This document shows, piece after piece, positions 33,752 through 45,488 of a stretch of DNA of 64,000 nucleotides. Under the pieces are notes generated by a model that was not told the DNA's origin, did no database searches, and worked only from the letters and a program-made list of their open reading frames with translations. Numbering within the stretch: the first letter of the stretch is position 1; the number at the start of each line of letters is the position of its first letter. The DNA lies in the NCBI RefSeq assembly GCF_033568475.1, contig NC_133123.1, positions 132,342,930-132,406,929 of the forward strand, read 5' to 3'. Source of the DNA: Henckelia pumila. Lineage: Eukaryota > Streptophyta > Magnoliopsida > Lamiales > Gesneriaceae. The translations under genes were made by a program, and so were the position numbers.

Positions 33752-36700
33752 TGACAGCACGGATGGGGAAAAAATCCCGATTTAGTCCCAAATGTTGTGG
33801 GTCGTGCCCGATTTAGTCCCAAATACATTTAATGAGCCGATTTAATCCCAAAAATTTTACTTTTTTTCCCAATTCATTTTTCCGTCCTTTTAAGAGTTAA
33901 GATAAACGGGAAAAACATTACACACACTTCATCTCCCAAATTTCTTCCCCCAAATTTCATCGGCCCTAAATTTTTTCTACTGAAACCTACTTCTTAGCTG
34001 CTGTCAAATTCCTCATCAGCCATTGCCGCCGAAGCCTAGCTGTTGGCCACCACTCCTTATTCAAGGTTTTTTTTTCAAAACTCTTTTCTCTGTGTTTTAA
34101 TTCTCCAAATAATCTGCTGTTTTTTTTTTCAATATTTTCCTTCAGATACAAACACAAGAATTATATATATGCTTTGTATCTATGCATTACCGTGAGAGAT
34201 TCGGGGCTAAAACTTAATCTTAAATTTTTGTTATTATTGAGCAGCAGATTTTGAGTAGTGGAATATACTTCTATATTGCAGATTTTGAGCAGTAGAATAT
34301 ACGTCTATATTATCTTCTTTTTTAAATTTGTTTTTTAGTATATTTTCTTTTGAACATATTTACTGTGTAGAAATTTCAGGATGAGTAGCTTTAATGGAGT
34401 AATTATATAAGCATGTTACTGTCGTATAATTATTTGGTGGTGTAACATCGGTATTTGTGGAACGAACAATGAAGATTATGTATAATTCAAGAAATTGTGG
34501 AACAAGGCAATGATTAGAATGCGATGTATTTTAATTTTTTCCTTTTAGTGTCTTGTTTTGCTGTTCTCACAAAGTTTTTGAGTTCCGGTATTAACTTTAT
34601 GTTTTTTTTTGTTTTGATGCTTATATGGAGAAGTAAGTTCCAGCTTCTTCCTCCACGCCTAGTTTCAAAGAAAGGTTGCACGCTACTTCCAGTGCAAGTG
34701 CAAGTAAAGAATCTACTCAAGCTGAAAGTTAGCCGAGTTGAAAAATGCGCTGTCAAATTTAGCAAACGAGAACAACAAATGTGCAACGAGTTTTGAAGCG
34801 ACGATGGAAGATATGAAGAAAAAAATTGAATATTTGAATCTATGGAAATTACTGGTTGATGATTGAATATCTTATGGAAATCTGAGATTTTAGACTTTAA
34901 GATTTTAGAAGTTGATTTTATTATTGTTAAGGATATTGAAACATGTTGTTGGTCGTGTTTTGTAGTGCAATATTATGTGTAAGAACTTTGCTGAAGTTTT
35001 AGTTTAATAACATTGCATGATTTCTTATATTTTACTTTGTTGGTATTTACTGTTATTAGTTTACTCCAGTCATTGATCCTTGACTAGATACTTAAATGGT
35101 CACCGCGTCGAATTCATATACAGATGCTCCAACATCGACAATTGATTGTGGATTTTTTCTAAAATTCTGGAATTAAAATAACTTGTGTTGTTATAGAATC
35201 ATCCAATTACTATTTAGTAATATATTAAATACTTAAACACTGGACTTGAATCATGACATTCAAAAACCAAATTCAAATGTGTTTGGAAGTTAGCAAGATA
35301 TAGTCGAACTATTTTCTATATACAACCAGAAGCAAATTCATGTACAGCCGCTCCAACATCAACAATTTTCTAAGCATTATTCAAACAAAATATATAAAAT
35401 CACATAAATTCCCAAAACCAGAAGCACATTCATTTCAATAAAATCACACTCATTTCCAGAACCTGAAATCACATTCATTTAAATTCACATTCATTTCTAG
35501 AACTAGAAGCACATTAATTTCCAGAACCAATCCTAAAAAAATTCCAGAAGCACATTAATTTCTAGAACCAATCCTAAAAAAATTTCCAGAAGCAAACTCA
35601 TTTCATGAAAATCACATTCATTTTCAGAACCAATCCTAAAAAAAATTATAACAGGAGAACACTCATGCGCAGAACCAATCCTAAAAAAAATTCCAGAAGC
35701 ACACGTTTCTAAAACCAATCCAAAAAATTTATATAAAATAAATAATGATCCAGTTAAACCTGCGAACATCATCTATAACCAAAAAAAATAGCGATAGAAC
35801 AAGCAACTCATCCACCAAGTACAACCAAAAACCAAAAAAAGATATTGATAGAAAAAGTTACTCAAAATTAGATAATTCATACACCAAGTCCAACCAAAAG
35901 ACAACAGTTTTTGGTGTCAATTTGTTAAGGTTCAGCAACCTAGACAAATAGTCAAAACATGAAAACATATCCCTGACAAATTCAATTCTTCATGACAGAT
36001 GGTTTTGAAGAGGTAGACTGTTGTGAAGCTGATTGTACATCTCTAGGTTGAACACCCATGGAAGATCGTAGTCGTGATACCATTCTCCAAATATCTCCCA
36101 CTCCTAAGAGTATATCCAATTTTGTGCCAAAATTTAATGGAATATTTATCTTTGAATCCAAGATCTTCAGCAAAACCCCATAATTCCACAATTGCTAGCT
36201 TATCAAGATCAAAAAAATCGAAATATTCAAAACTCCCCCCAATGTATTGATCATGATTGCCAACGGAATTCAATCTTCCACTGTAGTGCATTTTAATTGT
36301 AACCAAATTTGGTTCTCTGAGTATCCCTATACAAAAATTAATAACGCAATTATTTCTCAAAAAATGAATAATATAAATACTAGTGCGAGACAATGGAAAA
36401 TTATAAAATTACCGTAATCTGGAGTGCTCTCCACTGAGGAATTACTTCGTTTTGCCATTATTTATCCACCCAAACACCGATCGATTGAAACCTATAAATA
36501 TAATTTAAGCACATCATCGTCGGCACATCAAGAGAATACATAAAGTTTTTTTTATCATTCAATTCAAGATTTTTAATTCAATCTTTTCTTTATAACAAGT
36601 CAAATAAATAACAATTAATCATGAAAACAGTTTTTCCTTGACAATGAAACATTTTCCAAATTCCAGCAACCCAAAACCAGGAAGCACATTAATTTCAATT

Positions 36701-37350
36701 CACATTCATTTCCATAGCCAATAAAAAAATTCGAGAAATATACTGTATGGTCCACTCCTTCCTTTCATTTTTGAAAAGACTCTATCTTGTAAAAAACAAG
36801 TAAAAAAATATTTTGAAACAAACTAGTAAAAAAACTCGAGCAATATATTTATTTTTCCATTCCTTCCCTTCATTTTTGAAACAAACAAGTAAAAAAAATT
36901 CGAGCAATATACCAGTCGTTGACCACATACATGTAACTCTAGAAAGCAGAATTTTTGAAACAAACGATTAAAGACTCTATCTTGTATGGTCCATTCCTTC
37001 CCTTCATTTACTACACCCAGCCATTGACCACATACAATACATACAGAGAAAAGAGTTTGGAAAAAAAAGAAGAAACCTTGAACAAGGATCGTCCAAAAAA
37101 TAGTGGTCCGACAGCGGACGCCGGCGACAGTGGTCGGTGAGGAATTTAGACAACCGGGGAGGGGGATAAGACGATTTGGTGAGAAAAATAAGGGCAAATG
37201 GATTTAATAATGGCAAGACTTTTCCCGTCTGTATTAACGTTTTAATCGACGGAAAACCGGATTGAGAAAAAAAGTAAAACGTTTGTGACTAAATCGGCCC
37301 ATTAAAGGTATTTGGGACTATTTCTTGTATTTTTATCAGCATACGCCATC
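33752..37350 (-). mobile_element. Mutator-like element with about 100-bp terminal inverted repeats
   Basis: The left stretch 33808-33905 (gatttagtcccaaatac ... taagataaacggg) recurs in inverted, diverged form at about 37215-37325 on the right. Outer ends share GCACGGATGG (left) and CCATCCGTGC (right). Inside is a transposase N-terminal fragment on the minus strand (36043-36458) of the type found in MULEs. The catalytic transposase domain is missing, so the copy is non-autonomous. A tandem array of about 45-bp units ('cattcatttccagaaccaatcc') occupies 35390-35730. The boundaries are complicated by an extra direct copy of the outer end sequence at 37355-37400. Confidence 0.7.
36043..36458 (-). 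pseudogene. MULE transposase N-terminal fragment (PB1-like domain)
   Basis: The gene model on the minus strand has exon 1 at 36413-36458 (ATG at 36456-36458), an 86-bp GT-AG intron at 36327-36412, and exon 2 from 36326 to the stop near 36043. Exon 2 encodes VTIKMHYSGRL, then QYIGGSFEYFDFFDLDKLAI, VELWGFAEDLGF and IKFWHKIG. This resembles the PB1-like N-terminal domain of plant MuDR-type transposases. Only about 110 residues remain. It either ends prematurely or was truncated by deletion of the catalytic part. Confidence 0.65.
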
Positions 37351-37954
37351 CGTGCGGGAAAAATCCCGGTTTAGTCCCAATTATTTTGGGTCGTGCCCGG
37401 TAAGATATTTTTTTGTGGGTAATTATAGTACTCTCGAGTATCTTCAATAAATTGCAATTACTCGAGAGTGCGGGGCTTATGATGGGTATATGTATATTTT
37501 TAATATATAAATAAATAAGATGGTTCAATTTGCGAGAGTAATATTTTTCAAGGACTAATTCTTAATTTTGGAGTCCTGGTGATTAATTTGCATTTTTGGA
37601 GCCTAGGAGGGTTAATATGAAATTTTAGCTCAATTTTGCCTATAAATAGAAGTGAATCTCTTCATTTCAGGGTAAGTGACTCTTTATCTTACAAAATCTA
37701 TTTGCTCTCCTGTTTTGTGTGGAGGTGATCGCTGACTTGAGCATCAGAGGGTTTTCACCCGGCGCCTCTAACGTGAGTTCGTGAATCAGGTGACAGCCCA
37801 AAAGGTGGACGTACGACTTCTTCAGGTGACGAAAGGAGTAGGAGATCAGTAGATCGTTCCCTTCTGCAGGTGACCGAGGAAGCAGGAGACCAGGAGGACG
37901 TACGACTTTCTATTTTATTTGCTGATTAGGGACATAATTATTTTGCCCGCATCA
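37351..37954 (+). repeat. LTR fragment, Tat-like, with TATA box
   Basis: It contains a plus-strand TATA box ctataaatag (37640-37649) and a downstream leader with 'gacttgagcatcagagg' and 'cccggcgcctctaac', wording typical of Tat/Retand LTRs. It ends ...CCGCATCA at 37954. A hairpin (actctcgagta at 37430-37440 and tactcgagagt at 37459-37469) lies upstream of the TATA box. It may be part of the 3' LTR of the Tat element upstream, split by the MULE; the LTR start was not fixed. Confidence 0.5.
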
Positions 37955-39797
37955 AGGAGGTAAGTTGTTCTCAATTGATCTTACATCTGTTATAAGATAT
38001 AATGTGCAAGTTTGTGGCATCGACTAAGGCAGATATAGAAGATCTAATCATTTCTAGATGCCACCTTGTGGAGCACATAGAGAATATCAAGAGATCAATC
38101 CTCCATGAACACCAAGAACAGGAAGTGAAGCAAGATACTCAAGTAGTGACCAACCCGATTTGGTTCAATGATGATGACTAGGAGAAGAATGATTGGGAGT
38201 GCGAATCAAATCATGCTGAAGATTTAGAGGTGTTTGACTCTTCTCTTCTTATTGAACCTCAGCCAGAAGATGTTCTGAAAGAAATAGGGTATAATGGAAA
38301 TATGTTTCCACTCAAGTTTGAGGATGACGGAGTTCAAGAGTCTATCGATTTGAGCTCATCGATAGTATTATCTTACACATATCCCCAAAATCCTTCCCTT
38401 TCATCAATAACAGTTTCAAAAGATTTTGGCTTCCGATAGCCCGCAAATATGTTCTCTTTCCATGTTTACCAGCTACTATGGAGTGTTTTTGAGGTGACAA
38501 GCTTAAACTGTCTACATCTAGCCAAGCTTGAGGGCACATGGAACAAAGACCCATTTGTGGTGTCATATGAAACTTATTTTGGGCGTCAGCCGCTTTTTTA
38601 GGAGTGCTTCTGAGGGTCAAGCTGAAGACTGAAAATCAGGCGCTGCTTGGGAGGCAACCCAAGGGGAGTATTTTCTTCCATATATTTTATTTTATTTGTT
38701 TATTTTTTGTTTTTCTTTAGTGTTATTTTAACTTACATTGGGGACAATGTAAGATCTTAAGTATGGGGGAGAGGACTTAGCCAGTCATTGAGAGGATGTA
38801 GCCGCTTTTAGAGAAAAAAAATGTTAGAGCTCATAGTTAGCGATGAATATGACTGTTGAAATTCACTAGCCTATGATGATGAAGTTTTTTAAAAAATTGT
38901 TTTTGTGAAAATTTTTCCTCTTGATTGGACATGAGAACCGTAAGTTGAATTGTGAATAATCTTAAGCACACATGTTAGACCAATGAAATGTAGTGAAGTA
39001 ATTGATGATGTTTGTATATGTTGGACCATTGCATGGCAATAGGTGTTTGTTGATCTTGATAGTGTCTTTTGAGTTCTAATGATTTTTAGGACATTGCATG
39101 TACGATCTTGGGCGCATATGTTAAAACTTTTTAATGAAATTTTTTCAGAATAATAAATTTGGCTCCATCCGGGTTATGGACAAGGGATTGAAATCCTAGT
39201 CGCCTTGTTCATGACTAAGTATGCATATTGAATGGGGTTAAAATTTAGAAATATTTTAAAATAACAATTTCATTAGGGCTTGGAAAGTGATTGAAATTCT
39301 ATTCACTGTTCCATAGCTAAGTTTGCGGATCCAATGGGATTGTAGTTCCATCCGGGCTATAGATGAGGGGATTGAAATTCTAATCCTATCTTAGTTATAG
39401 CTAAGTTTGCGGATAATTATTGGGGCTTAAGAAAAACCGGGTGCAAAATCCGGAAATGCATAACAAATATCAAAAAAGTCGTGTTTTTGTTTAGGGATTG
39501 TTGGGACAAAGGAGCTCTTGATAGTGATACTCACACTAAAGTGTCATACGTTGATGAACAGTCTTGAAACTATGTCTTTTGAAGTTGCATGTAGCTGGAA
39601 TAACATGACACACACGCACATTCACGCTTGACTGATGGTGTATTATGGGAAATCGAGAGTAGTCGTAATTTTTTTTGTATGTGGGAACTTCTATGAGGAT
39701 GTGATGTTCATGATTCATCTTTGCTTATGTTTTTGCGTTCACATTGTTTTTGAATGACTTGCTCGAGGGAGAGCAAAGGTTTAAGTATGGGGGAAGG
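37955..39797 (+). pseudogene. 3' region of an Athila-type element with broken ORF and two polypurine-like tracts
   Basis: An interrupted plus-strand reading frame (about 38005-38440) includes STKADIEDLIISRCHLVEHI and VFDSSLLIEPQPEDVLKEIG; I do not recognise its function. It is followed by the short hairpin 'cttgggaggcaacccaag' (38645-38662), the perfect inverted repeat ttacattg/caatgtaa (38733-38752) and the tract agtatgggggagagg (38760-38774). A second tract, agcaaaggtttaagtatgggggaagg, ends at 39797. These are standard landmarks at Athila 3' ends. No LTR pair was found. Confidence 0.55.
39165..39425 (+). repeat. Imperfect tandem repeat, about 85-bp unit, three copies
   Basis: Units contain 'ccatccggg(t/c)tat', 'gggattgaaat(c/t)ct', and 'atagctaagtttgcgga', with drift between copies. 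The array lies in the untranslated 3' region of the Athila-type element. Confidence 0.65.
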
Positions 39798-40369
39798 TGA
39801 CTAGCCAGCTACGTGGAGCACAGAAGCCGCACTACCAATCTGTAAGATTTAAATACTTTAAGTTATGTTCTACGTATAGGACACATGATTTATGTTATAT
39901 GAATTTTAAGTTAAAATACTTAAGTTATGTATTGCGGTTACGTGAAGAATTTTGGGTAATTGCAGTATGCCTTTGAAACGTTATTTACGTGTAGGACGAC
40001 AAGATGACCGCGAGGACGATAGGCAGGAGGAAAATAGAATTTAAAATGAAAAGAAACCACTTGAGATTATTATTTATATTGCATATGCAATATAAAATTT
40101 GAGATTTATTTTTTTAAAATTGCCTCTAAGCTTGATAGTTTTTTAGAATAATTTCTTTGGTAAATGCTTGGTCTAAGTTAGGTTGATTTCAGGATTAGTA
40201 CGTAGAGTTCATTATGGATATAAATATTCAAGTCAGGATTTTGAGGATTTATGATGTATCATATGAGGACTATAAATTTTACTAAGTGGCGAAACAAATT
40301 TGGGAATCGAGTATGCTTAGGTTCGAACTTTAGATGCTAATTGTTTAGTAATGGTTGCCCTAGAAATAT
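39798..40369 (+). other. Chromovirus 5' piece and gag start
   Basis: No clear LTR pair is found. A possible gag start at 39967 reads MPLKRYLRVGRQDDREDDRQ and then a stop at about 40036, resembling the basic-acidic start of Tekay gag. The rest of gag is deleted or unrecognisable before the protease at 40370. No tRNA-Met primer site is visible upstream. Confidence 0.35.
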
Positions 40370-41779
40370 TTTCTTTATCTGCTGGGAAATCTTCTGCGTG
40401 CAGGAAAGATTCACATTAAAGGTATTGATACGTTTGCATTGCTAGATTTTGGAGCTACGCATTCATTTAACTCTCAGGCGTTTATTAGTCGGGTAGGCAT
40501 TATAACCGAGGTATCTAGTACTGGTTATGATGTTACCGTACCTTTTGATGATGTTTTATTCACCACCAGCGTGCTCAGTGGGTTAGAGTTAGAACTATAG
40601 GGGAATGCACTGAAAGCTGATCTGGTTGTACTGCCAATAACATGATTTTTTTTTTCATTCTGGGTATGGACTGGTTGACAGTCAAAGGAGCTTTGATTGA
40701 CTTCATTTGAGATAAATATCACTGAATTCTAAAAGTGGAAACCCAATTATCTTCTATGCAGCCCAGAGCAACAGTATTCCACACATCATCTCTTGTGTAC
40801 GTGCGAGGAAGTTATTACATAAGGGTTGTCAAGGGTTTCTTGATAGCTTGGTTACGGTGGCAGAACCGTCTACTAGACTTGTTGCGGAGGTGGAAATTGT
40901 ACGCAACTTTCCAGATGTCTTTTTGGATGATGTAGTTGGAATTCCACCAGTCCGAGAGGTCGAGTTAAATTTTGAGCTACTACCGGGTACTGTGTCTATC
41001 TCTAAGGCATCATATCATCTTGCTCCTACTGAGATGAAAGAGATAAAGGAACAGATTCAGGAGATGCTGTAAAAGGGCTTCATTCGTCCTAGTTTCTCAT
41101 CATGGAGTGCAACAGTTCTATTCGTGAAGAAGAATGATGGAAGTATTTTTGGAGTCCCGAGTGTCAGAGGAGCTTCAAGCAATTGAAGGAGACTCTTAAT
41201 TCCACGCTAGTCTTGGCGCTGCCATTGGAGCATGAGGAGTTGTCATTTATATAGACACGTTTAAGATGGGATTAGGCGTTGTTCCAATGCAGTGTGACAG
41301 AGTGATTGCCTATGCATCAAGACAGCTGAAGGTCCACGAGCAGAATTATCCGACGTATGATTTGGAGCTTGCAGCTGTAGTGTTCGCACTAAGATCTGGA
41401 GGCATTATCTATACGGTAAGAAGTGCAAGATTTTCACTGATCACAATAGCCTTAAATATTTCTTCACACAGAAAGAGCTGAATATGAGGTAGCGCAGATG
41501 ATTGGAGCTAGTTAAAGATTATGATTGTGACATTAGCTACCATCTAGGTAAAGATAATGTGGTGGATGATGCCTTGAGTCGGAAGATTTCAGGGGTAGCC
41601 TATTTGTCAGTGCAACGACCTCTGCATACTGAGATACAGAGGTTTGATTTAGAGATTTATTTGAGTCGTCATGCACCGAGTTTATCAGCATTGACAGTAC
41701 ATCCGACTCTTCGAGATCGGATTAGATATGGGAAGACTACCTATGAGCAGTTACTGCGTATGAGACAGAACTATGAGGT
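40370..41779 (+). pseudogene. Decayed plus-strand chromovirus pol (protease, RT ends, RNase H)
   Basis: Protease pieces at 40400-40735 include IDTFALLDFGATHSF and FFILGMDWL. The pre-RT linker at 40848-41072 reads VRNFPDVFLDDVVGIPPVRE. RT begins (KGFIRPSFSSWSATVLFVKK) and then jumps at about 41142 to the RNase H connection, so the RT core with its catalytic box is deleted. RNase H pieces at 41266-41580 include [20 protein letters not shown] and ISYHLGKDNVVDDALSRK. The frame is cut at 41779 by the Athila LTR. It is a dead host into which the Athila element inserted. Confidence 0.88.
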
Positions 41780-42854
41780 TGATGAAACTTAAAATTTGTA
41801 ATTATTTATATGTTAAAAAGTGTGTTTTAAAATTAAATTTTCATTAAAATTATGAAGTTGTATTATTTTAGTGTTATGTGTTTATATTTAAATATTTTAC
41901 TAAAAATGTTGTATTTTATGCTTTGCGCAGGTTTGGTAAAAATAAAATTACTCAAGCTACAAAGGTCATATTGGAGTAATCTCAAATCCTGTAGAATCAC
42001 AAAATAGGCATATTCAACTTTGTAGAAGACAAAAAATTCCAAAAACCTCATTAAGATTATCAAAATAATCAAACATCAAAATGGAGACAGATTTACTTTT
42101 ATTATGACCAGCTTGTAGTAAAAATATCATAACTATTTCACCTTTTACCCAAAAGAGGTGAATTATATATCCAAACACATCTACACAAAATATCCTACGT
42201 GTTCTATGTTGAAAGGAAAGGCTGAATCGGTGGTTTAAGGCATCAAACATGCCAATTAAAGTTGAGTCATGATATTAAAATTCAAGGAGACAAGCACCCA
42301 ACAACTTTACTATTCCACATTTAATGAGTCTTAGACTCTTGCTCTCATTTGGCCTATAAATAGATGTGTTGTATAATCTTTGAATTGTGCAAAAGTGTAG
42401 AGAAATTCCTCACTTGTAAAATAAATATTGTGTGTGTAAGAATAAGAGTTTGAGTGTGCATATTTTCCAAGTTTAAGTATGAAATTTCTTTTATCCTTAC
42501 CTTTGAGTCTTATGTTCATGGCAAACTAAATCATTTTATGTCAAAGTGAAAAGGTTTCATTGTTGGTCAAGTAAGATTGTTTATATTTTGTATATTCTTT
42601 CCTTTTCTATTTTTATTTTTACTAATTGATCTTTATTTGTAGGTATAATTTGGATGATTTATTGTTATCTATTTACATCAAATACTTGGTACCTTGAATG
42701 TGGTTACCTTGATTTGTTGTCTAATATGATACAATAAATACTACAATAATTATATGCTATAAATATATGTATCAATTTATAATAAAGTCATATATATTAT
42801 TTAGACAATAGCGTGGCTCTGCCGGTTGTTCTAAATAATATATTGTGATTTGAT

Positions 42855-42966
42855 CTAACATTTACTTTTTCGCAACTAACATTTACTTTCTCGCATCTAA
42901 CATTTACTTTTCCGCAACTAACATTTACTTTCTCGCATCTAACATTTACTTTCTCGCATCTAACAT
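42855..42966 (+). repeat. 21-bp minisatellite, five copies
   Basis: The unit ctaacatttactttYtcgca(a/t) is repeated five times head to tail with one or two substitutions per copy. There are no spacers, so it is not a CRISPR array. It lies in the R-U5 part of the 5' LTR. Confidence 0.9.
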
Positions 42967-43067
42967 AAAACAAAAGTCACATATTTTATTTAGACGATAG
43001 CGTGGCTCTGTCGGTTGTTCTAAATGAAATATGGTGATTTGATCTAACATTTAATTTTATGTAAATT

Positions 43068-43320
43068 TATATTTATGCACTTATATTTGTATTATGGGTA
43101 CCATATATTAATTATCGGTTAATCTGATAATAATATAGTGGGAACTATATTATATGATATATTTGTTTAAATATTTCATTGTTCTTTTATGTTTATATTT
43201 ATGCATCTATATATATATTATGGGTACCATGTATTAAATATCGGTTAATCTGATATTAATATAGTGGAAACTATATTATATGATATATTTGTTTAAATAT
43301 TTCATTGTTCTTTTATGTTT
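43068..43320 (+). repeat. Tandem duplication of about 125 bp in the LTR
   Basis: Two consecutive copies share 'tattatgggtaccat', 'atcggttaatctgat', 'aactatattatatgatat' and 'atttcattgttcttttatg'. They differ at several positions. Confidence 0.85.
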
Positions 43321-43571
43321 ATTCTTATTTTAGTTTCTTTTATTTATTTTTATTAGGCAATCTTAAATAAACCAAAAATGAACCTTTGAAGCCTTGAAAA
43401 TTTTATAATTTGTGTATTTGAATTTTTATAATAATATTTCCATCTATAATATATCATTGCTAAAATTAAACTTACAGCATCATCTCCGTGGATCGATCTC
43501 GTACTCACGAGTATATTACTTGCAGACAACCTACACTTGGATGAATTACAATTTAAGTTGTAGCAAGTTTT

Positions 43572-43589
43572 TGGCGCCGTTGCCGGGGA
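43572..43589 (+). other. Primer-binding site, tRNA-Asp
   Basis: TGGCGCCGTTGCCGGGGA is a perfect complement of the plant tRNA-Asp 3' end. It lies six bases after the LTR end at 43565 and 60 bases before the gag frame. This is diagnostic for Athila. Confidence 0.92.
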
Positions 43590-43648
43590 GGTATTACTTT
43601 AAGTTTAATTTTTGTTATTTATGTAAATAGTATGTAGTTTTTAATTGT

Positions 43649-45488
43649 ATGATTGTTTGGAGTCGTAAACAAAGTGGTAGACTTGTTCGAGTATCTAAAA
43701 ATATTTTAAACATGGAGGATAATTATAATAATCAAGATGATAATAATAATAAAAATAATCAAGAACATGAACAACCAAGAACACTTAGGCACCATATGAA
43801 TTTAATAAGAACTAATACACCATCTTGTTTAGTTTTCCCTCCTGATGCGTCTAATTTCAATTTTAAACCTCAAATCATTCAAAATTTACCAAATTTTCAT
43901 GGCCTAGATTCTGAAAATCCATATTTGCATTTAAGAGAATTTGAGGAGGTTTGCAACACTTATAATGATCAAAATTATAGCATGGATATTGTTCGATTAA
44001 AGCTTTTTCCTTTTTCTTTAAAAGATAAAGCTAAAACATGGTTGCGAAATTTGAGATCAAGTTCAATAAGATCATGGGAAGAAATGCAACAACAATTTCT
44101 AAAAAAATTTATTCCTTCCTATAGAACAAACTCTTTTAAAAGACAAATTACAACTTTTTCTCAAAAACAAGGGGAAACATTTTATCAATGTTGGGATAGA
44201 TATAAAGAGTTACTTAATACATGCCCACATCATGGTTTTGAAATATGGAGGATAGTTTCTCACTTTTATGAATGTTTAATACCTAAAGATAGGCAAATGA
44301 TAAAATTCATGTTTAATGGAACTTTTGAAGATAAAAACCCAAATGAATCTATGGAATATTTGGAATCATTAGCAGAAAATGCTCAAAATTGGGATAATAT
44401 AGGCTCAATTGAACCACCAAGTAAAACCAATAATTCAACAAATGGGGTTGGTATTTATCATCTTAAAGATGATGTAGATATTCAAGCTAAACTTGCATCT
44501 TTAGCAAGAAAAATTGAGTCATTAGAAATGAAAAAGAGTGATCAATTAAAAAGTTTTCAAGAAATTTTTTGTCATATATGTGATACACATGATCATCTTA
44601 CAAAAAATTGTCCTACTTTGCCTTCATTTAAATAATGTCTCCATGAACAAGCCAATTATGTTAACAATTTTAAAAAACCAACATTAGATCCTTTTTCACA
44701 AACATATAATCCTGGTTAGAGAAATCATCCTAATTTTAGTTGGAGGAACGATAATAATGCACAACCTTCACAACAACCTTTTCAAAATAATCAAAATCAT
44801 CAAGGTTATGCTCCTTATATTCCACCTCCAAGAAAACATTTTGAAGATGAAATTCATGCATACATTCAAAATCAAGAGTCTATCAATATTCAAAACATTT
44901 AATCTATGAATGATTTGAAAGAAACTGTTGCAAAATTTGCATCTGCACTTAATATTCATGAAAAAAGAAAATTTCCATCTAACCACAACCTAATCCTAAA
45001 AATCAAAATCAAGATAAATTTGATCAAGTAAAAGCTGTTATTACTCTTAGAAGTGGTAAAATAGTTAATGATCCATATAGTGATGAAAACAAAGATCATT
45101 TAAACTCGAAGAGTAAGGATGAAAATCTTGATACTTTTGATAAAGATGATACTTTGAGTCCTAAGATTAAGAAAGTTGATGATAAATTATCTAAAGTAAT
45201 ATGTGAGTCAAATAAACCTGTTCCTTTTCCTCATACATTAGTAAACAATAAAAAAAAATGATTTTGATATTTATGAAGTTTGTAAACAAGTAAAAATAAA
45301 TATTCCATTATTAGATGCTATTAAACAAGTACCTTCTTATGCAAAGTTTTTAAAAGATTTATGTACTGTGAAAAGACAATTGCATATAAAGAAGAAAGCA
45401 TTCTTAACTGAACAAGTAAGTTCTATTATTAAAAATAATTCTACTTTGAAATATAAAGGTCCTGGTTGTCCAACAATTTCATGTATTA
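43649..45488 (+). pseudogene. Athila gag and gag-pol linker, broken
   Basis: A 328-residue frame (43649-44635) contains the capsid domain: FHGLDSENPYLHLREFEEV, VRLKLFPFSLKDKAKTWL, QQFLKKFIPSYRT, ITTFSQKQGETFYQCWDRYK. It ends in a CCHC knuckle, CHICDTHDHLTKNC. The real start is probably the ATG near 43711 (MEDNYNNQDD); earlier codons are optional. After a TAA at 44633 the frame continues with further stops near 44717 and 44899, and frameshifts in A-runs near 45255 and 45500, before protease. It packages the RNA in intact relatives. Confidence 0.9.

Larger units (their letters stand above)
41780..43565 (+). repeat. 5' LTR of the LOG-carrying Athila element
   Basis: It runs from TGATGAAACTT to GTAGCA just before the primer site (1786 bp). 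The first 991 bp align with the 3' LTR at 51909-52896. The TATA box ctataaatag is at 42354-42363 and the matching one in the 3' LTR is at 52483-52492. It contains a 21-bp minisatellite, a duplicated 75-bp block around it (42789-42865 and 42978-43055), and a 125-bp tandem duplication. The block 'gtggatcgatctcgtactcacgagtatattac' near its end is typical of Athila LTRs. Confidence 0.9.

Noticed and set aside
41863-42519. Minus-strand ORFs of 62-78 residues repeated at 51992-52589
   Set aside because: They lie in the Athila LTR and repeat in its partner; there is no protein-like feature.
42855-42966. CRISPR-like direct repeats
   Set aside because: The 21-bp units are contiguous with no spacers and lie in a plant LTR.
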